A stretch of DNA of 64,000 bases, from assembly GCA_029204225.1 (NCBI GenBank), contig CM055096.1, forward strand, positions 67,368,370 through 67,432,369, read 5' to 3'. Position numbers and translations under genes: made by a program. This document shows, piece after piece, positions 23,422-35,873 of this stretch (position 1 is the stretch's first letter; each line of letters opens with the position of its first letter). The notes under the pieces were generated by a model. The model saw only the letters and a program-made list of their open reading frames with translations. It was not told the DNA's origin and did not search any database. The stretch is from Diphasiastrum complanatum (lineage: Eukaryota; Streptophyta; Lycopodiopsida; Lycopodiales; Lycopodiaceae).

Positions 23422-26045
23422 TTGAGAGAGTAAAAATCAGAGAAGGAAGAAGGGCTATTGGGATGAGTAGGAGTTAGATTAGATTCCAACACTCCCCCTT
23501 AAGCTAACTGCTACAAATCTGAACTGCAATTGAGATTTATCATTTCTACTAAAGTAGAGTGATTATCTCTAGACAATGGCTTTGTCAAAATATCAACCAA
23601 CATATTGTTTGTATGACAGTACTTAGTACAATATCTTCATTCTGAACTTTCTCTCTAAGAAAATGGAATTGAACTTCTATATGCTTAGTTCTATTATGAG
23701 TTTGTGGGTTCAAAGATAGAGCTATGCAACTTTGATTGTCGCACTGGAGTATTGTTGGACCAATCTGTGGGAATTGCAGATCCTGTAGCAGCCTCCTTAG
23801 CCAAATTATCTCCTTCACTGCTGATGTAGCTGCAACATATTCGGATTCTGTAGAGGACAACAAAATGCATTTCTGTTTCTGCTGTTCCATGAAATGGGTC
23901 CTCCTGCAAGGAAACAAATATAACCTGATGTGGATTTTTTGGTATCCACGTCTCCTACCCAATCGAAATCTGAATAGGTGGTCAGTGTGAGTGCAGCTTC
24001 TGTATTGCCATTATAGCTCAAGGCATAGTGCTTTGTAGTTCGAATGGACTTCGGTACTCTTTGCAGAGCTTTTCAGTGCTGTAAACTTGGATTGGACATG
24101 TATTGAGATAGTGTGCTTACTGCATATGCTAGATTAGGTCGTGTGCAGATCATATAATATATTATAATTCCTATGACGATTGATAAGGATACCTCACATT
24201 TCTTGCTGATCTGCTTGAGTTCTGGGACACATGTCTTTAGATAGCTTAGATATAGAATCCATAGGTGTGTCTATGGGCTTGCAGTCCTCCATGCCATATC
24301 TACGAAGTACATTGATTAAATAGGATTCTTGGCTTATAGCGATCCTTCTGCTTGCGCGATCTCTTCTGATCTCCATACCGAGAAGATAATGGACTAGGCC
24401 TAAATCAGTTATCTCAAACTCTGATGAAAGCAGAGATTTGGTTTCCTATAATAACTGATTTGAATTGCTAATAATTACGGAATCATCAATGTATAATGCT
24501 ATTATAACATAGCTTGACCCTTTATGCTTGAGATATACATTAGAGTCTGCGGAGCAAGAAGTGAAATTGTGCTGCAACAAGAAGTGATTGATTCTTTCAT
24601 ACCAGGCCTTGGGAGCTTGCTAAAGACCATATAATGCCTTATGCAATTTGCATACCAAATGCTCCTTGCCTTGAAGGATGTAACCTTTTGGTTGATAAAT
24701 GAATATGTCTTCTTGTATATATCCATGTAGGAATGTCGTCTGGACGTCCATCTAGTGAATGTCCAGATCTTTAGCAGCTATAGCCAATAAGGTATGAACA
24801 GACTGACTCTTTACCACTGGACTAAAGGTCTCAGTTTAGTCTATCCCATATACTTGTTCAAATCCTTTAACCACCAGTCTAGCTTTCCATTTGGATATTG
24901 ATCCATCTGGTTTAAGCTTTAGCTTGAAGATCCACTTGGAGTCAATTGGTTTTACATTTGTAGGAGGATTGATAAGACTCCAGGTCTTGTTCTTCATTAG
25001 AGACTGATACTCAGCATCCATGGTAGCTTTCCATTTGTCTGCATCGGGCATTGACAGGGCTTCTGCTACGATGGTAGGTTCGTCATGACTGATGAAAGCC
25101 TGAGGGAAGAAATGATCAGGCTACTATTGTTTTCTTACAGACCTTCAAACTGCAGGTGCATGAGTAGACGATTCTCCTTGATGAATGATTGGGATCATAG
25201 CATCTTGCGGTTGAACAAGGCAAGGATTGCCAATCACAACAACTTCGATTTTTAAATTGACTTACGAACCTCTGACTATGTTAGAGGTTCCTTCTTGCTG
25301 CTGCTGCATCTTCTTCCTCTCTTCATTGTGCTTCAGGACATGACAGTCTTTGATGTCGTGGTTGGTTCTTTTGCAGTATCTGCAAAATAGCTTGGTCTTG
25401 GATGATGATTGACCATGCTACTGTTGTTGTGGTTGTGATGCTACTAGTTGTTATGCATTTGTCTTCTTATGCTTGAAGCCTTTCATCTTCTTGGACTGCT
25501 GCTTGTTTGAGTAGAGTGCCATGGATTTGGTACTCATTGTCGTAGACAAGCTTTTCCTCCTAACTTATTCCTGCAACAGACTTGCTGTCAATTTTTGGAG
25601 AGACAGAACAGGAGTATTGCTAAGAAGCAACACTAAATTGTCGGAGGAGGATGGAAGACTGGCAAGAAGAGACATGGTAGAGTCTTCTTCTGAGATAGGC
25701 GAACCTATTGCATGCAGTTGGTTTAGCAATTTTTTGAACTCATTCAGATGGTCGCTAACTAATATGAGCAATCTGAGTGTCCTTCAGATTCAGGGATACA
25801 ATGGCAAGTGCTTTGCCATCCTTTGCTTCCCATGCTGGAAGTAGTTCAGGTACTTCCAGTCTGGCTATACATATCTCCAAAGCTCCTTCTCGATCAAGAT
25901 CATCCTCATCTTAAACTTCCACATGTGGAAGTCATCTCCGTTGAATCTGTTGATCAAGTGGATCTCTGAGGTTGAACCTTCCAATGTAATCGAGATATAT
26001 AGGAGTGGGTCCTTCTCTAAGAGAATTCATAGGTTATAAGTAGAT
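23422..26045 (-). mobile_element. Ty1/copia element E lacking protease and integrase
   Basis: Read 5' to 3' on the minus strand: gag N-terminus (FNGDDFHMWKFKMRMILIEK near 25960), gag body (25771-25565, HLNEFKKLLNQLHAIGSPIS), zinc knuckle CRYCKRTNHDIKDC (about 25390-25350), then only about 300 bp later the IN-RT linker and RT start (25090-24836, KTWSLINPPTNVKPIDSKWI). RT (24726-24194) and RNase H (24021-23585: YSDFDWVGDVDTKKSTSGY, STESEYVAATS, LQCDNQSCIAL) follow. The PPT is AAGGGGGAG, then TGTTGGAATC begins a 3' LTR stub of only about 70 bp. Protease and integrase are absent. Many stops and frameshifts. Its 5' edge meets the SAC3B-like copy at about 26046. Confidence 0.72.
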
Positions 26046-27250
26046 CTTATTGCATGTTTTTTTTTGTCTCTTGGATATCACTTGATAGATTCTTTCCAGC
26101 CCTTTTGTTGTTTTCGTTTTTAGTTGTGTGATTTCAGTGTATTGACAATGAAAAGAATACAAATGCTGCAGCCAGAGGTACACTTATGGATTCAGACTTT
26201 TATTTGAATGAGATCATTGAAAAGATAAATATCAAATTAATAAAATTTGGACAGCTGTATGTGCCTTCCCTGGTGGCACAAACATTAAACGACAAGAATC
26301 CTCAGGCTAGGTGGTTGAAAGTTGGCAGTTTGTTCAAGATCACATGATAACTATTCAAGCCCTGAGATCAAAGACTATCTTAAGAAATTGGTTGGTGAAT
26401 GGTTGAAATTTAAGCTTTTCAATGGCAGACATGTACAGAGGAATATGCAAAAGTCCTTTCATCATCGGTCAGAAATTGCTGTAGCAAGTAATGTGATAAG
26501 AGTGTCAGTTTGGATCTGAAACTGGTGAAAAGCTGTTTCTGTGGTGCATTGCTCAAGAGCTTGGATTCATCAATAAGAGGCCAAAAGATGAAGCGGGTAT
26601 GGATGGTGCAAGTGGTCTACTGTTTCTGCCACTCAATAGTTTACCCATTGATGAGGAGTGCACAAGATTGCATGCTATGGATGAAATCATCCCATCTGGC
26701 AGCCGCCTTCCCCTTCTTATATAAACTCACGACTTGAGCATCTGTTTGAGAGGAATGGTTTGCTCCTGAGCACATATTCAAGCCAACCGTAGGATATTTT
26801 GCAACAATCTTACAGCTGGACGAATTGGATAAAGTGAAGGTCAGCTGCTAGTCAATTCTGCCCGTAATGAACCACGAGGAGTTATCAACTGAAAACAATC
26901 CAAGTTTGTTACGTAACAGGGATTTCCATGTCTCGAATATTCCAAAGCATACAGATAATATGGACCAAGTTTCCATGAATTTGGGCAATCTTGTAAAGCA
27001 GTTGCTAGCTAGCAAGGCACCTGCAGCACCAGATGTGCATCATGTGAATGTTCAAGATCTTGTCTTGGAACACTTAGAGCCACATTTGAGATTGCTACTA
27101 ACTATGCATCCATCCAATGTCACACCTGAGAGCTGCATAGGCATTTTCAACCCATCGTTACAGAATGCAATAAAGGAGATCAAACTGGCCTCCACCTGAA
27201 CTTGGAGATGTCTCTGAGGGGGCTGAAAGAGATTTGTTACATGCCCATTT
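26046..27250 (+). pseudogene. SAC3B-like gene, partial C-terminal copy
   Basis: Homologous to positions 1203-1 but in the opposite orientation. Broken frames read FQCIDNEKNTNAAARG, then LVGEWLKFKLFNG, LLFLPLNSLPIDEECTRLHAM followed by IIPSGSRLPLLI (a block I recall as typical of the plant SAC3B C-terminus), and a 110-codon open piece (26867-27199: MNHEELSTENNPSLL, VQDLVLEHLEPHLRL). Stops separate the pieces, so it is dead. Because it begins exactly where element E ends, its 5' exons are missing here. It matches copy 1 closely but with many substitutions and several indels. It may be one side of an old inverted duplication. Confidence 0.65.
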
Positions 27251-28828
27251 GCCTTCTGCTGGCTGAAATGAGCCTGCTACATTGCACCTGAAATGTTCCT
27301 GCTTTTTCCAAACCTTACGCTTGGGCATTGTTCCAAGTTTGAAACTACTAATTTCCTACCATTGACAAATAAGGCGTCGTCAAAACGTGGAATCATTGAT
27401 GAAATCCAAAATCAAAAGGTCATAATTTCTATACATTGCCACAGTGCATGGGTTAATTAGAGGAAACTTTTAGAGGGATGTGATTGATACAAGTTTCCTC
27501 CTATATACTCGAAACTTATCACTCTATCCATTTAGTTAGCCACAAAACCAACCCAATCATTGTACATGTTGGATACCAAAACTTGTGCTCTTTAATGTTC
27601 AATGTTGGGAGTTGACAATGGATGTAAAAGTACATTCTTGAGGGTAATCATTCTTAGTCTCTATAAAGGTTTATGTAGATGATAGAATTTTACTTTTGGA
27701 CTGACGCCCAGAACAAATACCATAACATTGAAACTTAAATTATCGTCTCATGGGTTGAAAAGGGACAACAGAATTTTTGAAGCTATGTAGCCCGCTGTGT
27801 AACTAATGTTCAAGATTGCTCTTAAAATTGTTCACCTTTTCTTAGGGCTTTACTTGTCCTAATTATAGTTCCACCAAGATTTTGCATGCCAATAGGCCAT
27901 GTTATTTTAATGTAGCAAAATTAACAAATATAATATATCTTTTTTCTTGAAGATACAAATGTTTTGTGAAGTCATCTTAATTACTTATTTTTAGCAAAAT
28001 CTATAGGAAACCATAATAAAACCATTATGTGATGTGACTCTATGTTTTATTGAAATTATAAAATTATGAATCGATTTTACATTTCAACTATTCAAAAGTA
28101 GTTGTAAAAGTATCATTTTTTTTAATCTAGGTCCATAAAAAAGGTGTTATATATGTCACTTTAAAATTCTTGCTTCATTCATTTCTGACATTTTTTTTAT
28201 TTCTTCATGATTTCTTGTGACTCCACATTCCTTTATGCTATTCTTGTATAGGGTTGCTCTTGTTATCATGGAGATTGCTAGAGAAGATATTCAAAAGCTA
28301 CTGCTTGTCACTCCTATTGAGAACCAAGTCAATTGAATTTTCTCTAGGTTCATAGTGATATTATTGATACTTTGGCAAAGATAGGTGCACACACAAGGAA
28401 ATGATCATTTGCTATGGAATATAGATCGACTATACTTTATCTATATAGCTTGAGAGCTCCAAATTATGATGGTACCACAGTAGTTCTTTTCAGGTCTAGA
28501 ATAAAAAATTCATGAGACTTTTTTCATCATTGAGTGAAGCCTTTCAATTTTTTTTCTCAATAATTCACATATCCTAGTCTTTATGCTCTACCCTTGATAA
28601 GGGATTCTCAAAACCAATAAATACATATAGATATTATTGTATTTAAAAAATCTCCAAATGTTGTAAGAAGGAATGAAGTAGATGATTTATTTGGAAGGGC
28701 TCTTGCAACATGTAAAATAACGGGTGCATTCATACAATGGACTTTCCCAAGATTGGATTATGTATTTTATTAGCGTATTTCAAGTATGTCACATACTGCT
28801 CATTTGACAACAATAATTGAATTATCTC

Positions 28829-28892
<64 letters not shown>

Positions 28893-29469
28893 TGCTATAA
28901 GAAAAAGTTACTCTTCAATAGAAACCTTATTGTTGTATGAGAAATATTTTGAATCTTCATAAAATAGGAAAGTAGACCAATAAGTTATGTGAGCTCTACT
29001 AGCAAGTGAAATCAATGTTGTCTTTCTAAGTTTTTCCTTCTATCTTGTATGTGTTCATACTTAGGTAGTGTTTTTGTTGAACTTTTTTACATTGGCTAGT
29101 CTAGCCAAAGGAATGCTTATGTTGTAAAGTCGGGTACACAGAGGATCTTCACCTACTATTTTTCCTTATTTTTTTGTTTTCTTATAGAGTTGGCCTAGAT
29201 TAACAATTCATGTACAAAGAAATTACATTTAAAAAACTAGACGAGCTAACCTTTAGATAAGTTTCAAAAGCCTAGTTGGATTTGAAATGACTATGATTAG
29301 TTACTACTCATCTTCTAAAGGCTTCAATAATTTTCCACTATAAAAGCTCCATAATTGATGTCTTTGTTTATTCCAAAATGGTTCTTTCAATGCCTTTTTT
29401 ACAAATCATAAAACAGAATCATGAATGGGCACAGATATTCAATGACAAAATAATGTTTTTGTGTATAGG
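27251..29469. other. No gene seen; AT-rich intergenic DNA
   Basis: The first about 150 bp may be the 3' flank of the SAC3B-like copy. The rest has no open frame over 60 codons with recognisable content and no clear terminal repeats. It contains the long TG microsatellite at 28832-28890. Confidence 0.5.
28832..28890. repeat. (TG)n microsatellite, about 29 units
   Basis: Uninterrupted alternating TG from 28832 to 28890 in non-coding DNA. Confidence 0.95.
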
Positions 29470-31400
29470 CTATTCATGATGAATAATTGAAAAAACTATG
29501 TAGAGAGTGAAGGTTCCAATACAGCCCCGCATTGTTCCTACCTTGTAATTTACATAAGATTCACATATAGGTTCAATGGATAACATACAAACATCATTCA
29601 CAACTCCAAAGCATTGTCGCAGTGTATGGGAGTTGCTTTGCCTTGCTATTCCTTGCAATCAACAAAGAGTCTATAAAGCCACGTGCATTCACTAGCTGCA
29701 TTTGCCACTGCTCTATATTCTGCTGCCATGGACGAGAGTGAAACAGTGGGTTATTTCTTATCCACCCACGGAAGAGAGTGCAACAATGGGTTATTTATTA
29801 TCCACCCATGAGATAGTTGTTGAGCCAAGTGTAAAAACCAATAACTTACTAGGATGCATCTTTCTTATCCACCCACGGAAGAGAGTGCAACAATGGGTTA
29901 TTTATTATCCACCCATGAGATAGTTGTTGAGCCAAGTGTAAAAACCAATAACTTACTAGGATGCATCTTTCTTTTGAGACGCTTCCTCGTAAGTTCTTAG
30001 TTTCTAAAGTCATGAGGGCAAAGTTGACTCTTGGATTGGTACTTGCAATCTTTCTTTTTCATAGAATCTTTTTTTCCCTTCCTCACTTGACTATGCATGA
30101 TCGGATCCATCCATCTCTCCAAAGGTACGCAACTCGGTTGAGGTTTACTTCTTCATGGATCTTTTTCTTTTCTTTTTCATTTGTGAATGATTGTCATCTT
30201 CTTTAGGCAAGCCCTTGTCAAAATCCAACACCTGCGGTTGATTTTGGCTTCGGATTTTACACCTTTTGTGAAGCAACATGCTCGTAAAAATCACATCCTT
30301 GCTCACAATGATCTTCTTGGTTTGCAGATTGTAAGCTTTCTCCTTGGTAGCATATCCAACAAATATGCATTTTGTCCACTTCGAATCATATGTATGTCTT
30401 TTCTAATCAAGTACATGTGTGTACTTCATGCATCCAAAGATCGTCAAATGTGACACATGCAGGTTGGTGCCTATACACATCTCTTCATTTGTCTTTTTAT
30501 CCAAAGCTTTGGTAGGAGATGTGTTTTATAAGTACGTTGATGTGTTTACAGCTTTGGCCCAATATGAGTTACTCAGACCCTTGGCTTTCATCATACTCGT
30601 GGCACATTCCACTAAGTTCATGTTCTTTTTTCAACCACTCCATTTTGTTGTGGTGTGTATGTGGTGGTAAGTTACCTTCTGATGCCATGTTCTTTGCAAA
30701 AGTTCTCAAAAGCGACTAAACTATACTCACCACTTTTGTCACTTCTAGGACCTTAATCCTTTTGCTCGACTCTCAACAAGTCTCTGCAATTCAATGTCTG
30801 CTTATCTACAACTGATTGAAGCTTGTACAACTTCCCATCTCCTTGTATTCCTCTTGCAATCACCTTGAAATTCTTCTTCATGTCCTTTATAAGGAACTTG
30901 TCCTTATAAAACTCTCATTTCATGTCATTGTTTGTGATACAACCAACTGAAAGCATATTGTTGGCTAAATTCAAAATGAGTAGTGTATTTTTCAATACAC
31001 CTTTCTCACCCTGTTCAAAATAGATTGGCATACTCCCATGCCCCTTGCTCTCTTGCATATTGTCCCCAAGAACAACCTTGTTTTTGGCATCCTCATTTAC
31101 ATAGGAGGAGAACCACTTCCTATGTGAAATCATGTAGGAGGATGCTCTCGAATCTGTATACCACTCGTCACTATTCGAGCTTGAGTTTCTTGAGTGAATA
31201 TGATGCACTTTCTTTGACATCTTTATCAAGGAAATTTGTTGCTTAGTGATTTTACATACCAAAAGCTCAATTGAAATTTGATCTCCTCCTATCTCTCATG
31301 CTTTGTGCATACTTCTTAATGTGGCCCTTCGACTCAATATGACAGGCATTATCACAATCATAACTTGTGATTTTGGCATTATTCACCTACTTGGAAGGAA
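29470..31400 (-). mobile_element. Ty1/copia element F, RT deleted
   Basis: Minus strand, 5' to 3': zinc-knuckle remnant (CDNACHIESKGHIKKY, near 31370), protease (ORF 31262-30915, WYTDSRASSYMIS), integrase pieces (30760-30300: SGEYSLVAFENFCKEHGI, TYTPQQNGVVEK), integrase tail (FVGYATKEKAYNL, near 30340), then RNase H (AAEYRAVANAASECTWL, near 29730-29680). The protease DSG reads DSR. RT is missing between about 30150 and 29760, where a 107-bp tandem duplication sits instead. No LTR identified. Inactive relic. Confidence 0.65.
29757..29970. repeat. 107-bp tandem duplication, two copies
   Basis: Units 29757-29863 and 29864-29970, both starting CTTATCCACCCACGG, are nearly identical. Within each, the phrase TTATCCACCCA is itself repeated. 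The array replaces the expected RT sequence between the integrase and RNase H remnants of element F. Confidence 0.85.
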
Positions 31401-31404
31401 CCAA

Positions 31405-31752
31405 AATTGACAAGATTTGATTGTAAGTAGATTTCACATCATCTTATCTTCATTCCAACTTTGTGAGGGAGCGCTAGAACTGAGATTATAAGTCCATTTG
31501 TTGGATTAGAAATCTAATTTGAGTGAAAAACTACAAGGGAGAGACCTTAGTGAGTTTCTAGAGACAATCAAATTCATTTCTTGGCAAGATTTGTTTGAAA
31601 GTAGTTTTCACTTCATCTTATCTTCATTCCAACTTTGTGAGGGAGTGATAGAACTATGATTATAAGTCCATTTGTTGGATTAGAAATCAAATTTGAGTGA
31701 AACACTGCAAGTGTGAGACCTTTGTGAGTTTCAAGTCAATCAAATCTATTTC
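31405..31752. repeat. About 174-bp tandem duplication upstream of gag G
   Basis: Two diverged copies, about 31410-31582 and 31583-31752, share phrases such as CTTCATTCCAACTTTGTGAG and TATAAGTCCATTTGTTGGAT. They lie directly before the gag ATG of fragment G, so they are probably duplicated leader sequence of that element. Confidence 0.75.
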
Positions 31753-32490
31753 TTGTTTGTAGAAGTCACTAGTAAGATGGGATCTGCTGGAGCATACCTT
31801 CTAGAAGCTAGTGAGAGGTTGTTTTCTACAAATTATGCTATTTGGAAGGTTAGGATGGAGTCACTCTTGGTGCTCCAAGACCTTTATGAGTTCTTGATTG
31901 AAGATGAAGATGAACCTCTAGGTGCACAAGAGTTAGCTAGATACAAGAAGAGATCTAGGCTTGCACTTCATTGTGTGAAGATGAATGTGAGCAATGATTT
32001 GTTGAGAGAAGTATCAGCTTGTACTAGTGCTAAAGAGGCTTGGGAGTCTTTAAAATCAATCTATGAGTCTAGCAACACTTCTAGAGTTCTTATGCTTAGA
32101 AATCAAATTTTGCAAAGCATGAGGAGAAGTGAGGAGAGTGCACATGATTATGTACTCAGAATCAAGTCTCTAAATAGGGAGTTGGCTTCCATTGGAGAGA
32201 AGATTCATGATGGAGAGCTTGTACAAATTGTCCTTAATGGTCTAGGAGATGACTTTGCAAATTTGGTCCAAAGTTTGCCATCCAAGACACTTTGCCAACT
32301 ATAGAAAAACTTCACAGTGTATTAGTGGCTGAAGAGTGTATAATGCTCCATGCAAAATCTAGGATAAGTTCTTTGTCGTTGCAAGATGGTGATGAGAAAG
32401 TCAAAAGGAAGTCGAATTTGCTATGTATTCCCTCTCTCCATAGTGAGAAGATAGAAAATTTTTGGAGCTCATTGGCAATCTCAAGCTAGT
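31753..32490 (+). pseudogene. Copia gag fragment G
   Basis: Open for 183 codons from 31753. An internal ATG gives MGSAGAYLLEASERL, the same start seen in element A's gag. Then come NYAIWKVRMESLLVLQDLYE, SACTSAKEAWESLKSIYES, LRNQILQSMRRSEESAHDY and LVQIVLNGLGDDFANLVQS, all typical of UBN2-type copia Gag. A frameshift just after QSLPSKTL moves the reading to a second open piece (32292-32489, IEKLHSVLVAEE), which ends before any zinc knuckle. The rest of the element is missing, probably lost at the junction with the LTR of A. Same clade as A but opposite strand. Confidence 0.72.
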
Positions 32491-32599
32491 TCACTATGTA
32501 CATTGAGTTTTTGTGATCCAAATGAAACCAAATCAATTTCTACTTGTTTCTCAGGTTGAAGGCCGTACTACAGCCTGTAGTACACACGTGTGGGCTCGA

Positions 32600-33771
32600 A
32601 TTTCAATGTTTATCAATGTTTTTGATTGTTAATGCCTGTTGTTTGTCAAATTGCCAATCTAGATCAACTTTTTTGTATCTAGTTTTTTGATAGATTGTTA
32701 AGCAAGCATCCAATCACTCTTGTGGATCTTTTGTAGATCCATTTATGGTCCTAAAGTACAGTACTTTCACATGGAGTACAATCGCATGAAGTGAAAACTT
32801 CAGCTGGCTACAGAATGAGAACTCTGATCATTGTGTGTGATAACACATGCAATGGAACTATCTGAATGAATTGATAGAAACAATTATCAGATGTTTTAGA
32901 TATCAAAAGATCAGAAGAAGTTTTCTGATGAAGATACTTATCTTGATATACTACTCAAAATATCTATTACTGATATTTTCTACAGTTATTACAACCGCCT
33001 CAGAACTGTAACTGCATGTACAATGTAGGCGGACTGTCAACGCAAAGTCGTTGGGTTGAATTTTAGACCAGATTTGAGACCGACAGTATCGAACTTTACA
33101 AAGTATTGAATGTGAAATTTCAGAGTAATGGACTCAATTTGATATGCAAATGATCAATAAGAGTGATTGGAAATTTGGAATCTTGATCTATATCAAAACT
33201 AGCATCCAAATCTAGTTTCTACTTGACAGTTTCTATCAAGCAAAAACAACCAAAAATAATGATCCAAAGGCTTCACACGTGTGCAGTATAGCCACTGTAT
33301 GGCCTGCTAACAGTAAATAAGTTTACTTAAAAAATACTAGCATTCATCCACAAAGAACTTGCTTAAGAGACTGAAAACACCAAGATTGCTCCCAAATCAA
33401 TGTTTCTCATCATTAACCTCACAATGGCTCCATCATAGATCAAGTACACAATCGTCATAATCTCTCTCTAGGCTGCTTCCAGCACGTGTGGGACAGCTCA
33501 TCGTACTCTCATCCATATCCACTTTGGATAAGATCTATCTAATTTGCCACATCACCATTGGTGGTTAGTGTTGACCTTCTAGATTTCTACAATCTAGAAG
33601 ATAACTCCTACAATTTAGGAGATTTGACATTTGACTTAAATAAAATCTAAGTACAACGGATCGAAATATTTTAAGTGACATTTCACACGTGTGGACACGT
33701 TCTCACACGTGTGGATCCACATAGATATCAAACAAATTGCATTTACAAGATGAAAATTGTAAAATCTAACA
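32600..33771 (-). repeat. 3' LTR of copia A (left edge approximate)
   Basis: The minus-strand LTR starts at 33771 with TGTTAGATTTTACAA, right after the PPT-like AAAAATTGAGGATGAG. It contains CACACGTGTG at 32583 (edge), 33274, 33684 and 33704. The outer end was not resolved; TGTTA-type candidates lie near 32620 and 32695. Confidence 0.5.
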
Positions 33772-33785
33772 CTCATCCTCAATTT

Positions 33786-35151
33786 TTACTTTGATACATC
33801 TATGGTACTTTTATCTACAACTCCTAAGGTTGATCTTAACTTGATAAATGAAGCCTTTGGCAAGGCTTTAGTGAGTAGATCAGCAAGGCAATCTGAAGAA
33901 AATACATGTTGTAGCTTGATATCCTTTGCTTGAACCTTTTCTCTCACAAAATGGTGAGCAATCTCTATGTGCTTGCTCCTTGCATGGAATGTGGAATTGG
34001 TTGCTAATGCTTGGCTTGATTGGCTGTCACAAGATATGATTGGCTGCTCCTCGGCCTCCATGACTTGTAGCTCCACCAAAAGCCTCTTTAACCACAAGAC
34101 CTCTTTGGTTGTTGATGTTAAGGCCTTGTATTCCGACTCGGTTGAAGATAGAGATATTGTGTCTTGCTTTTTGGAGATCCAAGACACTATGCCATCACAA
34201 AAGGTAGCAACAGAACTTGTGGACTTTCTATCCACCTTATCACCTACAAAATAAGAATCCAAATATGCCCTCAAAGCAAGGTTAGATCTATGATACAAAA
34301 TGCCAAAGTTCTTGGTGGTCGAGGTGAACCTCAACACCCTTTTAGAATTTTTCCAATGCCAAACCAATGGATTTTGCATAGATTGGCTAAGCTTACCAAC
34401 ACTATAACTTAGATCAGATCTAGTTATAGTAAGATAGATTAGGGAGCCTATAAGTCTTCTATATAGTGTGATGGCCTCAAAGGATGATTCATCATCACCA
34501 TTAGAGACTTTCACATTTTGCTCCATAGGAGTATCTACTCCTTTACAATCTTTCATTTCAAGCTTCTCTAAGATAGAAGATGCATATTTGGTTGACAAAT
34601 AAAATCAAATATTTGCCTCTTGATACTTCTATTTATAGTATGAAATGAAGATCACCAATGTCCACCATCTTGAACTCTCTAGATAATGCTATTTTCACTT
34701 CTTTTATACCATCATGATCATTTCCACTGAAGGATAATGTCATCTACATACAAAATAAGAATGATGACTTTACCATCATTAAATCTTAAGTACAAATAAG
34801 GATCATAAGCACTTACAACAAAATTTATAGAGTTTAAGAAGGCATTCAATCTAGAGTACCAAACTCTAGGTGCTTGCTTAGAGGCCAATTGAAAGTAGTT
34901 GCAAGAGAAATGATCAATCTTATAAAAACTAGTTTATCAACAGGAGCAAAAGTATCATCAAAATCTACTCCCTTGGTTCACAAGAACCCCTTTGCCACTA
35001 GTCTTGCTTTATATTTGTTGATGTTTCTATCTTGGTTGTACTTCAATCTATAGATACATTTGCACTCAAGTGGTCTTCTTTCATGAGGAAGATCCACAAG
35101 CTTCCATGTATGATTCTCCGTAAGAGCATCATACTCCTTTTGCATGCATCT
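33786..35151 (-). pseudogene. Copia A reverse transcriptase (3' part) and RNase H
   Basis: RT begins near 35146 (CIYRLKYNQDRNINKYKARLV) and is broken up to about 34600. Then a 270-codon open frame (34598-33786) covers the RT tail (RLIGSLIYLTITRSDLSYSV) and RNase H (LDSYFVGDKVDRKSTSS, STESEYKALTS, SCDSQSSQALATN, ADLLTKALPK). RNase H removes the RNA strand after first-strand synthesis. The SDSD-type first acidic pair reads LDSY, so one acidic residue is altered. The upstream end stops at 35151, where element H is inserted. Confidence 0.75.
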
Positions 35152-35222
35152 TGTGAAAATTATAAAAAGTTATCTATCATAGCATTAGGAGTTTGCTAAA
35201 TTTTTGTGTCAAGCATCTTTGT

Positions 35223-35870
35223 GTTCGACTTGAGCTATTGTGTGCACAAGTTGAGCCAATCTATGCAAGATCCAAACATCCAACATTGGAAGATGGCCAA
35301 GAGGGTGCTAAGGTATATATCTTCATCACATGATTATGGTTTACTTTACAAGAGTGAAGATATATCCATTATTGGCTACTCGGATTTCGACTTTGCAAGT
35401 GATAAGGTGGATCGAAAGTCCACAAGTGCTTATACTATCTTTTTTGGATGAAATCTCATATTTTGGCTTTCCAAAAAACAAGATAATATCTCTCTTTCTT
35501 CTTGTGAGGCCGAGTATAAAGCACTCACTACATCAACAAAAGAAGTGCTTTTGATCAAGAGGATTCTATTGGAGCTAAAGTGCATCAAAGAGGAGGAGCT
35601 ACCATTGATTTATTGTGATAATATCTCGACCCAAGCTCTTGCAAATAATCCAATTTTTCATGCAAGATGCAAGCACATAGAAGTGGCACACCACTTTGTG
35701 AGAGAGAAGCTTATTGGAGGAGAGATCCATTTGGAGCATATTGATTCATCATCTTGTATTGCCGATCTACTCACCAAGACTCTTTTCAAGAGTTCCTTCA
35801 TCAAACATAGATTCAATCTTGGAATGATTCCAAGATCCATGCTTTTCCATATTAGATATTTTTTTAGGAT
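35223..35870 (+). pseudogene. Copia H RNase H fragment
   Basis: Reads YCVHKLSQSMQDPNIQHWK (end of RT), then RNase H with [19 protein letters not shown], one TGA stop near 35448, [28 protein letters not shown], and the closing ADLLTKTLFKSSFIK. All three acidic motifs of RNase H are present. It is nearly identical to element J over shared parts, so H and J belong to one family. Confidence 0.8.
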
Positions 35871-35873
35871 GAG

